Counted from the first letter of the stretch, positions 40,101 to 49,546 are shown. The stretch: 64,000 nt of DNA from Ricordea florida (GCA_949710005.1 OX453278.1:10966512-11030511); one strand, 5' to 3'. The notes: generated by a model not told the origin, from the sequence alone. Program-made: numbers and translations.

Positions 40101-40389
40101 CCGTTTTGGTGTTTGTGTAAACGTAACGGCATTCGGGCTCGTTGGGTGGAATCTTTTCTAATAATTGCAAAGCAACTAATGTGTCCATCAGTCGAGCTGT
40201 AGCATCGACATCAGTGGTAAGTTTTTCTGCCATAGATTTGCACGAAACTGGAGTGGGCGACATATTCAGTACATCAAATATGCCCAACTTGCACGCAGCA
40301 AAAAGAGCTTTTGATGCACGAAAAGCGTAAATTATTTCCATGAGCTTATCAGGAACAGGTGGAGGAACAACGATATCTGCACTTTCCAT
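37118..40389 (-). CDS. ASMT: ASMT-like SAM-dependent O-methyltransferase, copy 1, complete
   Basis: The family (acetylserotonin O-methyltransferase, and the methyltransferase half of ASMTL) transfers methyl from S-adenosylmethionine to small hydroxylated substrates; the substrate here is unknown. Exons on the - strand: 40389-39807, 38632-38357, 37335-37118. They total 1077 nt, 358 residues, close to ASMT. Exon 1 carries the dimerisation/winged-helix region. The exon 1-2 junction creates the SAM motif CDLGGATGALA. Exon 2 has VGDFF and ILHDWSDEKVD, whose His is the usual catalytic base. Exon 3 has GGGLLICEILLEDDKTGPLF and LNMLVCAEGKERSAEEYKQL, typical of ASMT/ASMTL. No Maf domain is seen, so it is not a bifunctional ASMTL. 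Intron 2 contains a MITE (37484-37680). Family is certain; the exact ortholog is not. Confidence 0.9.
37484..37680 (-). mobile_element. MITE, GCGCGATT family, copy 4 (truncated)
   Basis: It contains ATCGCGCGCTCTGATTGGTT and TATCAGCCGATAATCACCTC but stops at ACAATTATTC. It sits in intron 2 of ASMT-like copy 1 and has no counterpart in copy 2, so it probably arrived after the duplication. Confidence 0.75.
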
Positions 40390-41365
40390 GACCTTCTTTG
40401 GAAGACTTAGCTTACGATGTAACCGAACGTATCACTCCAAAGCGTAACAAGCTAGAGGCTCGACAGCGCCTTTGCCGACAAGGCCCATTTATGGAATATT
40501 TATGGGATTATTTTTAACTAAGCTGTCAACTCCTATTGTTCTAGACGACGGATTAAGTCAACTTGAACAAGTTCACAAACACAACTTGAAACAAGCTTTA
40601 GAGCCGTTAACACTGGTTATTTTATTTAGATTTCCCTCGTCTCTTTGTGTGCTGAATAATGAATTTGCTATATATAAATATTCACTAGGAACTTTTTGAT
40701 CGCTTACAGGGTCATTGGCTCCTGTCGCTTCAGTAAAATTCCTGGATATGTTTGTTTACAGACCAACGTCACACAAGCTTAATTTGGCCTGTGTTATCTG
40801 AGATTCATTTATGCAACATGAGATGTAACAATGTACATACAGGCCAGTTTATTACTTCTTTTAGAGTCTACCCAACGTCAATAAGTTTCATTTGATTTCA
40901 AGATGCTAAACCGTCACAAGATATAAGTATCTTTTTTTAACTCTCCTTTGCCTACCTCAATTTACATTGGGTTGCCTGTGACATTGGTTCATGTGGTCCA
41001 GGATTACATAGGATCCCATTACACTGACGTTTTATCAACCACCTCTTCCAATCAAGAAGACAGACAACTCGGAGGAAACTCCAAACATATCATTAGAACT
41101 AACCCAACAAATTCGTTTTCCTTGTTAAGATATCAAGTTTTATCACAAATATGTTTGTTCTTGTATTTCCGCAAAACAGGAGTTAAAAAACACGAACTGC
41201 TATTGTGCTGGGACCGGTAAAGGTCAGATGGGGCAGTGAAACGCTCGTTGTAATCGGCTCAATTACCGGTCTTACTATTATCATTATTCTATAACCGCTA
41301 CTGCTATTATGGTCGTACTGTTACTGTACTAGATTTCGTTTATACTAAAGGTCACGCTCTTCCTA
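40390..41365. other. 5' flank of ASMT-like copy 1, then start of duplication unit 2
   Basis: No gene recognised. The - strand promoter of ASMT-like copy 1 should lie just right of 40389. From 41043 the sequence repeats 36318-36490; about 41220-41365 has no clear counterpart in unit 1. The Polinton target duplication TTCCTA ends this stretch. Confidence 0.6.
41360..41365. repeat. Polinton target-site duplication, left
   Basis: TTCCTA immediately before the left TIR, repeated at 54873-54878. Confidence 0.85.
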
Positions 41366-41740
41366 AGTAGTGAGAATATGGGGGTTCCAGCACAAATTGA
41401 AAAATTAATGAAATAAAAAAATATTACAAAAAAAAAATTATAAAAAATACTAAAAAAAATGTAAAAATTTTATCAAGGATTTATCAAGGATTTTATCAGA
41501 GAATTTATAGGGAAATAAAAAAAAAATTACAAAAATGAAATTGAATTCAATTGTGATTTAAAAACAAAAATAATGAAAGTATAAATGGAAGAGTTACAAA
41601 AGAAAAAAGTTGTGGAATTGGTGCAAATTGCTAAAGACCATGGTGTTAAAAAAATTTCTAAATTGCGTAAACCTGGACTCATTGAAGTGTTGAGTAATAT
41701 TCCAGAAGTTATGGAAGAGATGCGAAATATTCAGAAACAA
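41366..41740 (+). repeat. Polinton left TIR, including the first 52 codons of the polymerase gene
   Basis: Matches the reverse complement of 54499-54872 with only scattered differences. The outer ~220 bases are A/T-rich with TATCAAGGATTTATCAAGGA tandem words; the inner ~156 bases are coding (41585-41740). The match ends right after codon 52 on both sides. Confidence 0.9.
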
Positions 41741-44700
41741 AGACTCATTCTTGATGAACCAACACCTAAGATTAATGTTCGCATTTTAAAACCTTCAAAA
41801 CCAAAACCTCCAACCATACCAATTAAAAATTTGGAAAGTAAAGTTGCCAAACCATTAATGAAAGATATTAACAAGTTCGCAGATTGGATACTATCTTATG
41901 TACCAGAACCTTCCAAAAAGATTGTAGACAAACGAATAGAAAGTATGAAGGAAAAGTTTAACAAAATATTTAAACGTTTAAATCAAAAAGAAAATTCGAA
42001 TGAAAAGGCTGGTCAAATAAGAAAACGTTTTGCTCCAAAAGAAAGTCTGAAGGAAAGATTTAAACGAATGTTTAAAAAACCTACCACCGAATATGAAGAA
42101 AAAGAAGAAGATTTCACCCCAATAGAACAAGAAACTGCGTTTGATGGTTATCTGAAAACATACAGGATATATGGTAAGAAAGGATATGATGAAAAGACAT
42201 TTATCAAAAAAATTAAACCAAAAGTTATGAATCTAATTAATCAGCAAAAGAAACCGTTAACGGTGAAATTTATTCTTGTCTGTAAATTTATAAAAGAGAA
42301 TCTTAAGACAGGAAATTTTGATGAAATAGAACCCCCATTTCATACTAAAAAACCAGAAACTATAACAGAGTCAACCGATTTCTCTAACTTATTCGATGAG
42401 ATAACTAACCATCAACTTGAAGTGTTTAAGAAGTTTGTGGAAAATGGTTCTGGTTGGAAATTCGATCGTGTGGTATACTTTATTATAAAAATTGATCCAT
42501 TTGAACCGCTTTCAGGAAGTTCCTATATCCCACTACCACCAGAATTAGCAAAAAAGAATGCAATTATTAACCCCAAGAATAAGAATGATAATGAGTGTTT
42601 CAAGTGGGGGGTAACTAATGCTGCGTTTCCTATAGAGAAAAACCCACAGAGAGTAAATAAAGAAATGAGAGAGAACTCTGAGAAGTTGAACTGGTCAGGA
42701 ATAAAGTTCCCCGTTGGATGGTCAGATATTGATAAGTTTGAAAAGCAAAACCCCTACTACGCGATTAATGTTTTCGGATATGATAATGATAAAGGTGAAG
42801 TATACCCCCTAAGAATAAGTGATAAACAAAGTGGTTATTTAATCAGATTACTTCTAATATCAAACGATGAAACAAACCACTACTGTTGGATAAAGAATTT
42901 TAGTAGATTGATAGTTTCACAAGTTACTAAACATAAATCTAAGATTTACCCTTGTGATAGATGTTTTTATTATACCCATTCAAAGGAAACATTGGAAAAT
43001 CATGTAGCATACTGCAGTGCAAACGAACCTGTTAGGAGTGAAATGCCAATAAATAAAGATGGAAATCCTGAATATATTAAATTCATTAATTATTACAAAA
43101 AAATGCGAGTACCCTTTGTTGTATATGCTGACTTTGAGTGTTATACATTGAAAATATATGGATGTTCTCCAGATAAAATTAAAAGCTTTACTAATAAATA
43201 TCAACTACACAAACCATCTGGATACTGCTATATAATAAAGTTTTTTGATGAAAATTATGAAACTACTATTAGAAAATACACCGCTAAATCCCCAGACGAA
43301 GATGTGGGGCAGAGATTTATGGATGAATTAGAGAAGGATGTTAGAGAAATTTATGAAAAAATAAAACCTAACAAGAAATTGAATTGGATGACACAAAGGG
43401 AAAAATTCAACTATAAAAATGCTACTCATTGTCATATATGTGAGGGTGAATTATTAGAAAAAGATAAGGTAAAAGACCATTGTCACTATACAGGAAAGTA
43501 TAGAGGAGCAGCTCATAGTAAATGTAACTTAAATTATAAAATTCCAAAATTTTTCATACCAATTATCTTTCACAACCTATCAGGATATGACTCTCATCTT
43601 TTTATTAAGAATATTGGTGTAACAAAAGGTAAAGTAGACTGCATACCTAATAATGAGGAAAAATATATTTCTTTTACAAAACAGATTTTACTTGATAAAT
43701 TTATAAATAAAGAAGGTAAGGAAAGAGAATTGAAGTGGAATCTTAGATTCATAGATTCATTTAAATTTATGGCAACAAGTCTTAATAAATTAGTTGATAA
43801 TCTTACAAAATGTGGAAAGTGTGATGTATGTAGAGGCATGTTATCTGGAAGTAGATGTCTTTCTCCAAAAGATGAGAAATTAACTGAAACGAAAAAGAAA
43901 TTTATGGATAAGATGTATTTGATGTTGAGAAAAGGTGTATTTCCATATGATTGGTTTGATAGCTTTGATAAACTAAATGAAACTCAACTTCCACCAAAGG
44001 ATGCATTTTACTCAAAACTAAACGACGAACATATAACAGAAGATGACTATCAACATGCTAAAAAGGTATGGAAAACTTTTAATATGAAAACAATGAGGGA
44101 TTATCACGATCTATATCTTTTGTCTGATGTACTATTTTTAATGGATGTATTTGAGAATTTTAGAGATGTTTGTCAAAAGAATTATGGTTTAGATCCCGCT
44201 CACTATTATACAGCACCCGGACTAGCTTGGGATGCAGCATTAAAGATAACAAAAGTGAATTTAGAGTTGTTAACTGACATAAACATGCTACTTATGTTTG
44301 AGAGAGGTATTAGAGGAGGTGTATCCCAGATTTCTAATAGATATGCTAAAGCTAACAACCCATACATGGTGAAATATGATCCAAACAAACGTAAAGTATA
44401 TATCGTATATCTTGACAGAAACAACTTATATGGTGAGGGAATGAGTGAAAAACTCCCTACCCATGGTTTTAGATGGATTACTGATCAAGAAGAGCTTAAA
44501 AACTGGAAAAATATTCCATGCATATTGGAGGTTGATTTGGAATATCCCCACCACCTTCACGATCTTCACAATGATTATCCTCTAGCTCCAGAGAGGCTTG
44601 TAGTTAATAAGGTAGAGAAATTAATCCCAAACCTCAACAAAAAGGAAAAGTATGTAGTTCACCGCGAGACCTTGAAACTTTATGAAAGTCTAGGATTAAA

Positions 44701-45640
44701 AATAACAAAGATTCATAGGGGAATTACATTTGAAGAGTCAGCTTGGTTAAAACCTTACATTGACTTGAATACTAATCTAAGATCAAAAGCAAATAACGAC
44801 TTTGAAAAAGATTTCTTCAAGTTAATGAATAACTCTGTTTTTGGTAAAACCATGGAAAACATTAGAAATAGGGTAGACATTAGATTAGTTACAAATCAAA
44901 AAGATGCTAAAAAATTAATAAAACAACCTAATTATCAACATCGTACTATCTTTTCTAAAAATCTTGCAGCCATCCACATGAAGAAAAAAAAGATAAAATT
45001 CAATAAACCTGTTTACTTAGGTATGTGCATTCTAGATTTAAGCAAAAAAGTAATGTATGATTTTCACTATAATTATATCAAACCTAAATATGGAGAAAAG
45101 GTAAAATTGTTGTTCACAGATACAGACAGTCTTGTATATGAGATAGATACAGATGATTTCTATAAGGATATCAGTCCAGATGTTAGAGAAATGTTTGACA
45201 CTAGTAATTATCCTAAAGTTCATCCATCCGGTATTGAGACTGGTGTAAACAAAAAATTAATCGGTAAGTTCAAAGATGAAGCTGGTGGAAAACAGATAAT
45301 TGAATTTGTTGGTCTAAGACCCAAGCTATACTCTTTATTGATGGATGGCGGTGAAGAGATAAAAAAGGATAAAGGAGTAAAAGCATCAGTTGTAAAAAAG
45401 ACAATAAGTCACAATAATTACAAGGATTGTCTATTCACTGGAAAACAGCAGATGAGACAGATGAATGTAATTAGAAGTCACTTACATGATGTTTATACTG
45501 AAACCATTAATAAAGTTGCACTATCTGCTGATGATGATAAGAGAATAATTTGTGAAGATGGTATACATACTTACGCTCACGGTCATTATCTCTTCAAAAC
45601 AGAATTAGGTGGTAACTCAGTATCATACGGTACAACCTGA
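41585..45640 (+). CDS. Polinton protein-primed family B DNA polymerase
   Basis: It replicates the element, probably with protein priming at the TIR ends. 1351 residues. Residues 1-52 form a Rho-N/SAP-like helix-extended-helix segment shared with the gene at 54118-54654. Residues ~53-450 are Lys-rich and may include the terminal protein. A C2H2-like finger lies at ~456-476 (CDRCFYY...HVAYC). The exonuclease has ExoI YADFECYT (~512), ExoII NLSGYDSHLF (~662) and ExoIII YHDLYLLSDVLFL (~839), with an endonuclease-VII-like zinc segment between ExoI and ExoII (HCHICEGELL, DHCHYTGKYRGAAHSKCN, ~614-650). Polymerase motifs are A YLDRNNLYGEGM (~941), B NNSVFGKTMEN (~1081) and C FTDTDSLVYEI (~1177), then RPKLYSL (~1244). 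All catalytic residues are present. The 3' end overlaps the integrase gene tail to tail by 55 bases. Confidence 0.95.
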   Translation: MEELQKKKVVELVQIAKDHGVKKISKLRKPGLIEVLSNIPEVMEEMRNIQKQRLILDEPTPKINVRILKPSKPKPPTIPIKNLESKVAKPLMKDINKFADWILSYVPEPSKKIVDKRIESMKEKFNKIFKRLNQKENSNEKAGQIRKRFAPKESLKERFKRMFKKPTTEYEEKEEDFTPIEQETAFDGYLKTYRIYGKKGYDEKTFIKKIKPKVMNLINQQKKPLTVKFILVCKFIKENLKTGNFDEIEPPFHTKKPETITESTDFSNLFDEITNHQLEVFKKFVENGSGWKFDRVVYFIIKIDPFEPLSGSSYIPLPPELAKKNAIINPKNKNDNECFKWGVTNAAFPIEKNPQRVNKEMRENSEKLNWSGIKFPVGWSDIDKFEKQNPYYAINVFGYDNDKGEVYPLRISDKQSGYLIRLLLISNDETNHYCWIKNFSRLIVSQVTKHKSKIYPCDRCFYYTHSKETLENHVAYCSANEPVRSEMPINKDGNPEYIKFINYYKKMRVPFVVYADFECYTLKIYGCSPDKIKSFTNKYQLHKPSGYCYIIKFFDENYETTIRKYTAKSPDEDVGQRFMDELEKDVREIYEKIKPNKKLNWMTQREKFNYKNATHCHICEGELLEKDKVKDHCHYTGKYRGAAHSKCNLNYKIPKFFIPIIFHNLSGYDSHLFIKNIGVTKGKVDCIPNNEEKYISFTKQILLDKFINKEGKERELKWNLRFIDSFKFMATSLNKLVDNLTKCGKCDVCRGMLSGSRCLSPKDEKLTETKKKFMDKMYLMLRKGVFPYDWFDSFDKLNETQLPPKDAFYSKLNDEHITEDDYQHAKKVWKTFNMKTMRDYHDLYLLSDVLFLMDVFENFRDVCQKNYGLDPAHYYTAPGLAWDAALKITKVNLELLTDINMLLMFERGIRGGVSQISNRYAKANNPYMVKYDPNKRKVYIVYLDRNNLYGEGMSEKLPTHGFRWITDQEELKNWKNIPCILEVDLEYPHHLHDLHNDYPLAPERLVVNKVEKLIPNLNKKEKYVVHRETLKLYESLGLKITKIHRGITFEESAWLKPYIDLNTNLRSKANNDFEKDFFKLMNNSVFGKTMENIRNRVDIRLVTNQKDAKKLIKQPNYQHRTIFSKNLAAIHMKKKKIKFNKPVYLGMCILDLSKKVMYDFHYNYIKPKYGEKVKLLFTDTDSLVYEIDTDDFYKDISPDVREMFDTSNYPKVHPSGIETGVNKKLIGKFKDEAGGKQIIEFVGLRPKLYSLLMDGGEEIKKDKGVKASVVKKTISHNNYKDCLFTGKQQMRQMNVIRSHLHDVYTETINKVALSADDDKRIICEDGIHTYAHGHYLFKTELGGNSVSYGTT

Positions 45641-46470
45641 AGTTCTTCCCTCACAAAACCACGTCTCGGTCCGTCTAGTAAATAATACAAAACTGGTTGA
45701 TTGGGTGAAACAACACTCCTAGAAATATCATAAACCTGAATACTCCATATAGGATCAGTAGCTCTTCTTCGTTCACCACCCTCAAGTTCACCTGGAAATA
45801 GTAAGTATCTAACCCTAACCCCAATCGGTAACCTAACCTCATCAAGTCCAACAACTCGCTTATACTTTTTTGGTTCAATATCAACCTCTTTCATTTTTAT
45901 AGCTTCATCAGGCTCTTTACCAATTAATCTGGTTGGTGTATTATTCAAAGTTTTCAAAATATCTGGTAATCGTTTCACCCAAACTCTCGACCTTTCATCA
46001 CTAATCATTTCTTGCGCATATTGATGACTAAATAATCGTTCACTTAATGTTCTATTTGCTCTTTCAACAAATGCTTGAGCTCTATGGTTTCCAGCTTCAC
46101 TTCTTTGAATGTTTACATTATGTATATTCATAAGTTTTGTAACATCACCCATAAATTCTCTTCCAGGATCAACAATTAATGTTTTAGGATATTTTAACTT
46201 TCTGGAATATATTTTTTCAAAAGCTTTTGAAATCTCATGAGTTTCTTTTGAGGTTAATGGTTCTGCATCTTTATATCTCGAGGCAACATCAATCACAACC
46301 AATGCATATCGATATGTTTTTCTTCCAACTCTATCATGCGGTAAAAATAATAAATCTGCTTGGTGAATCATATTAGGTTTATCCACAGTCCAGTGAGGTC
46401 TAGGTATATACTTTGGAGGTGGCAGATATATTTGCCATATTGCCTGTTTCTCAAGCCATTGTTTAGCCAC
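45586..46470 (-). CDS. Polinton retroviral-type (rve) integrase
   Basis: It joins the element ends to target DNA, giving the 6-bp duplication. From the GTG at 46470, residues give the D,D(35)E triad D39 (HQADLLFLP), D101 (VDPGREF) and E136 (FVERANRT), followed by a C-terminal DNA-binding region. Homology clearly continues upstream of the GTG in the same frame to about 46578, where a stop occurs with no in-frame ATG. This upstream part carries the usual Polinton integrase N-terminal helices (KLAEKAKVSEDVAKQWLEKQ). An ATG at about 46571 is in another frame, and the frames meet across a short A-run. So the 5' end carries a one-base indel, a sequence error, or a non-AUG or spliced start. The N-terminal zinc finger is not evident. 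Confidence 0.9.
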   Translation of the reverse strand: MAKQWLEKQAIWQIYLPPPKYIPRPHWTVDKPNMIHQADLLFLPHDRVGRKTYRYALVVIDVASRYKDAEPLTSKETHEISKAFEKIYSRKLKYPKTLIVDPGREFMGDVTKLMNIHNVNIQRSEAGNHRAQAFVERANRTLSERLFSHQYAQEMISDERSRVWVKRLPDILKTLNNTPTRLIGKEPDEAIKMKEVDIEPKKYKRVVGLDEVRLPIGVRVRYLLFPGELEGGERRRATDPIWSIQVYDISRSVVSPNQPVLYYLLDGPRRGFVREELQVVPYDTELPPNSVLKR

Positions 46471-46567
46471 ATCTTCACTTACTTTTGCTTTTTCAGCTAA
46501 TTTAGGAATTGCAGAATACCCTTTCCAATAACCAAAGTTGAATAATATATTTTTGATAAGTAACTCA

Positions 46568-46579
46568 TTTAAAGATTAA
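46568..46579 (+). promoter_or_regulatory. Promoter-like motif before the MCP gene
   Basis: TTTAAAGATTAA, 34 bases before the ATG at 46602. Confidence 0.55.
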
Positions 46580-46601
46580 TCCAAGTATCTTATAAATCAA
46601 T

Positions 46602-47828
46602 ATGACGTCTGAAAAAATTAATCCAACCAGAATTCCACGAGAGCCATTTGGTTTGAAAGCAGAATCAACACTGAATCGAATTACTCTCAATCCATCCTCC
46701 GCTAATCCTGGAGAAACACTATATATAAATATTCCAAAACTTTCTGAGAATTTGGTGATTGTGCCTGGAAGTGTATCTCTACTATTTGACTTGGATGTTG
46801 ATGGGCATGCTAATAACACACTCGTAAATAATGTAGGTAGTAATCTTGTATCTAGACTTAAGGTTCTTTTTGGTGGTGAAACATTACAGGATACTCAAAG
46901 ATATGATCTATTTCAAACCTATCATGACTTATTTTTACCAGATGAAGATCGTGAGGATAGATTAAAACAAGGTATTTCTTCTGAAAACATGAGGAAGCTC
47001 AGGACAAATGCAGGTGATAAGAAAACCCAAGATGTTAAGGCAGTGACCCTTGCATCAGTACATAACACCAAGTATCATATTCCACTAAACCATCCTATTC
47101 TAAACGATCACGGAGTTTTCTATCCAAAGGCATTAGATCATCAACTAATCTTTGAGATTACACTTGCTCCAATTAATGATATTGTTATTTATTCTGACAC
47201 GACTAAGACTCCAACATATTCAATCAAAAACCTTGAGTTGGAATATTCTTGTATTTCAAGCGAATACTTAGCTCGTGAGGCTCAGGCTGCTTATCAGGTT
47301 GGTAAAGGATTCTTTTATGAAAATGTCACTCTACACAAAACTTTTACTATATCCTTGGGTGGTGATAGTGTTATAAATCAGCATATTAATCTACCTAGAA
47401 GATCAATGACGGGGATATTATGTTTGTTTACATTACCCAGCGCGGCAGGAGCACGTAACTCTGAGAATTTTTACAATCCAGGTATCACCTCGATCAATAT
47501 AGATGTTGATGGTGTACCAAATCGTTTATACTCTAAGGGAATGATACCATCAGACCTATGGGAGTCGGTAAAGAAACGTTTCGGAAGAGAGGGTGTAAAG
47601 GAAAAGGATTTTTATGCTGATAAGTTTGCTCTGTGGGTTGATATGAGAACTCACCCTGATAATGGTATTCATGGAGGAGGTCTGGCCTTAAATAATGCGC
47701 AAGATGGTGTAAAAATAGAAATTAAAAGAAAACAAAGTGGATCTGGTACTATAACCTGTTATATGTTTGTTGTAGCTGATGCAATGATGGAGATTATGAA
47801 TTCAAACTTACATTCGATAAAGTACTAG
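46602..47828 (+). CDS. Probable Polinton major capsid protein (double jelly roll)
   Basis: 408 residues, beta-rich, and placed just before the packaging ATPase as in other Polintons. Diagnostic stretches are LVNNVGSNLVSRLKVLFGGE (~73-92), a YDLFQTYHDLFLP segment, NHPILNDHGVFYPKAL, and NLPRRSMTGILCLF. I recognise these as features of the Polinton MCP family. MCPs of this type form trimeric capsomers of icosahedral shells. The length is at the short end for a double jelly roll, but the C-terminus ends cleanly (SIKY). A TTTAAAGATTAA motif lies 34 bases before the ATG. A structure prediction would settle the fold. Confidence 0.8.
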   Translation: MTSEKINPTRIPREPFGLKAESTLNRITLNPSSANPGETLYINIPKLSENLVIVPGSVSLLFDLDVDGHANNTLVNNVGSNLVSRLKVLFGGETLQDTQRYDLFQTYHDLFLPDEDREDRLKQGISSENMRKLRTNAGDKKTQDVKAVTLASVHNTKYHIPLNHPILNDHGVFYPKALDHQLIFEITLAPINDIVIYSDTTKTPTYSIKNLELEYSCISSEYLAREAQAAYQVGKGFFYENVTLHKTFTISLGGDSVINQHINLPRRSMTGILCLFTLPSAAGARNSENFYNPGITSINIDVDGVPNRLYSKGMIPSDLWESVKKRFGREGVKEKDFYADKFALWVDMRTHPDNGIHGGGLALNNAQDGVKIEIKRKQSGSGTITCYMFVVADAMMEIMNSNLHSIKY

Positions 47829-47876
47829 TTTACATGAAATTTAACTTAAAAAACGTAATGTTATAATACAAAAATT

Positions 47877-48503
47877 ATGGAAGAATTGAGAGATAAAGTT
47901 CCTTTTCATTGTATTATAACCGGTCCAACAAATTGTGGAAAGACAAAGTACCTCATAGATCAGCTCCGAGGGTCATTCCGAAAAGTTTTTGAATACATTG
48001 TTCTAATATGTCCAACTTTTTCTAAAAATAAAACCTATCATAATTTCGCTAATAAAGATAAACATTTCTATATATTATCACCTGATGCTAGTAACATTGA
48101 TGAGATTAATGAGTTATTAACTGATTGTCAAACTTTATTCTCCGGAACAAATACACTAATAATTTTAGATGATTGTGCTGTATCTAATGATTTGAAGAAA
48201 CGTTCGAACAAGTTTATAGATCTAGCATTTTCTGGAAGACATCATGGATTATCAGTATGGGTTCTCACTCAGCAATTAACATCGATAGCAAAACCATTCC
48301 GTGAAAATGTGGCTTGTGTAGTCTCATTCCATAACCCATCACAAAAAGGGATGAAGATGCTTTTCGAAGATTATGGAGGTGATTTAGACTCTGAAACTAG
48401 TAAAAAGTTTGTACAACTCCTGAAAACTGAAAAATATTCTAGACTCTGTTTGTGTTTACGTTATCCATTTCATTGTTATTTGGAGATTCCTGCGGTGATT
48501 TAA
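47877..48503 (+). CDS. Polinton FtsK/HerA (A32-like) genome-packaging ATPase
   Basis: 208 residues. Walker A GPTNCGKT at residues 16-23; Walker B TLIILDDC at about 96-103; then a sensor-like VWVLTQQL and RHHGLS. The domain order and small size match A32-like packaging ATPases of Polintons, virophages and large DNA viruses, which pump DNA into the procapsid. It follows the MCP gene by 48 bases on the same strand. Confidence 0.92.
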   Translation: MEELRDKVPFHCIITGPTNCGKTKYLIDQLRGSFRKVFEYIVLICPTFSKNKTYHNFANKDKHFYILSPDASNIDEINELLTDCQTLFSGTNTLIILDDCAVSNDLKKRSNKFIDLAFSGRHHGLSVWVLTQQLTSIAKPFRENVACVVSFHNPSQKGMKMLFEDYGGDLDSETSKKFVQLLKTEKYSRLCLCLRYPFHCYLEIPAVI

Positions 48504-48510
48504 AAGAATC
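48499..48510 (+). promoter_or_regulatory. Promoter-like motif (degenerate) before the 177-aa gene
   Basis: TTTAAAAGAATC, 30 bases before the ATG at 48529, overlapping the end of the ATPase gene. Confidence 0.4.
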
Positions 48511-48528
48511 TATGTATTATCACAAAAG

Positions 48529-49062
48529 ATGACAAGCGTTGAAGATTATATTGAAGAAACAAAAGATGAGGTAAAAGATGTGGTAAAATATAATGATGAT
48601 ATTGAAATAAAACAAGAATCACTGGCTATTCTCGCATCTCTTGGAACAACAAAGGAATATTTAGGTGTTGATATGAGTCTAGGTGATATAAAGAAACTTA
48701 CAGAAAAAGACATTGAAAAATATTATAATCGATACCAGGCAGTATTAGGTAAGAAAATTAGTGGTGGATTAGTAGATTCATCTCTTCAATTAGTTTCTCA
48801 AGTCATTTCTTACATGGTTCCTGTGGATGATATAGAAGCTCTTTGTAAAGATTTGAAGAATGATGAGTTGGTAAATCGTGAACTGACAAACTTTGTAGGT
48901 CTCTTAGCATTGAAAGGTGGAAGGTTGGTAGCACTTGCCAGCGGGCTATTCCAGGTTGCTAAACACATTAAAATCAACAAAATACAGGAAGTTTCAAGGA
49001 TAATTACAGATGATTCTAACAAAACTGAGCAGTCTGCTAGCGGGTATGATACTGTCTACTAA
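48529..49062 (+). CDS. Conserved Polinton protein of unknown function, 177 aa
   Basis: Acidic, Lys/Glu-rich N-terminus (VEDYIEETKDEVKDVV), then a mainly helical body with DIEKYYNRYQAVLGKKISGG and a short hydrophobic stretch near VNRELTNFVGLLALKGGRLV. I recall similar proteins in other cnidarian Polintons, but no function is known to me. Its start is 26 bases after the ATPase stop and is preceded by TTTAAAAGAATC at 48499. Confidence 0.7.
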   Translation: MTSVEDYIEETKDEVKDVVKYNDDIEIKQESLAILASLGTTKEYLGVDMSLGDIKKLTEKDIEKYYNRYQAVLGKKISGGLVDSSLQLVSQVISYMVPVDDIEALCKDLKNDELVNRELTNFVGLLALKGGRLVALASGLFQVAKHIKINKIQEVSRIITDDSNKTEQSASGYDTVY

Positions 49063-49073
49063 GCATGATGTGA

Positions 49074-49087
49074 TTTAAAGATTTCTT
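49074..49087 (+). promoter_or_regulatory. Promoter-like motif before the basic membrane protein gene
   Basis: TTTAAAGATTTCTT, 33 bases before the ATG at 49107. Confidence 0.65.
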
Positions 49088-49106
49088 GCGGTTATGTAAA
49101 ATAATA

Positions 49107-49523
49107 ATGTCAGAAGAAGTTGTTGAACAAATTACAAAGGATCCACCAAAAGATAATGTTCCTAAAAAGAAAGAGAAAGATCCTAAAAAAGTCGCTGCTG
49201 GTAAGAAATTAGCTGAATATAATAAAAAAGCAAAAGAAGCGTTAGCTAGGGAAATGAAACGTGAAAAGGAACAAGCGGGGAGTAAAAATGAAGAAAATTC
49301 AAATGATGAAGAAGAAGAAACCACAAAACCATGGATTCCTGAGCTATCTTTTACTACTGTATTATCCATTGTTGGAATAGGATTTACTGCAGTTGGCATG
49401 TTTATGAGATATTATAAAAATAGAATACCTGATTTATCACAAGTTCCGACTAAAGTTCCACCCTCAAATATTCCCGCACCACAACCACCACCCACACAGA
49501 TTCCAAAAATAGGAATGTTATAA
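49107..49523 (+). CDS. Small basic single-pass membrane protein of the Polinton
   Basis: 138 residues from the ATG at 49107, chosen over upstream non-ATG codons because the promoter-like motif at 49074 lies 33 bases before it. The N-terminal ~60 residues are very Lys-rich (PKKKEKDPKKVAAGKKLAEY), then comes an acidic patch (NSNDEEEETTK). One membrane segment follows (FTTVLSIVGIGFTAVGMFM), then a proline-rich tail. The basic half could bind DNA or the capsid interior; that is inference. Confidence 0.75.
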   Translation: MSEEVVEQITKDPPKDNVPKKKEKDPKKVAAGKKLAEYNKKAKEALAREMKREKEQAGSKNEENSNDEEEETTKPWIPELSFTTVLSIVGIGFTAVGMFMRYYKNRIPDLSQVPTKVPPSNIPAPQPPPTQIPKIGML

Positions 49524-49532
49524 GGAAAGTAG

Positions 49533-49546
49533 TTTAAAGATTTCTT
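49533..49546 (+). promoter_or_regulatory. Promoter-like motif before the 72-aa gene
   Basis: TTTAAAGATTTCTT, 33 bases before the ATG at 49566. The identity with 50202 continues through ACTAATTGGTAAAAAA. Confidence 0.7.

Larger units (their letters stand above)
36318..41042. repeat. Tandem duplication, unit 1 (ASMT-like copy 1)
   Basis: The segment from CTCTTCCAGTCAAAAAGACA (36318) matches the segment starting at 41043 for about 170 bases. The match resumes beyond the Polinton at about 54920 with GGGCCTTCTGCATCTGCAAG (also at 36502) and then follows the same order to the window end. The unit is about 4.7 kb, and after removing the two insertions unit 2 covers about 3.35 kb of it. Confidence 0.85.
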
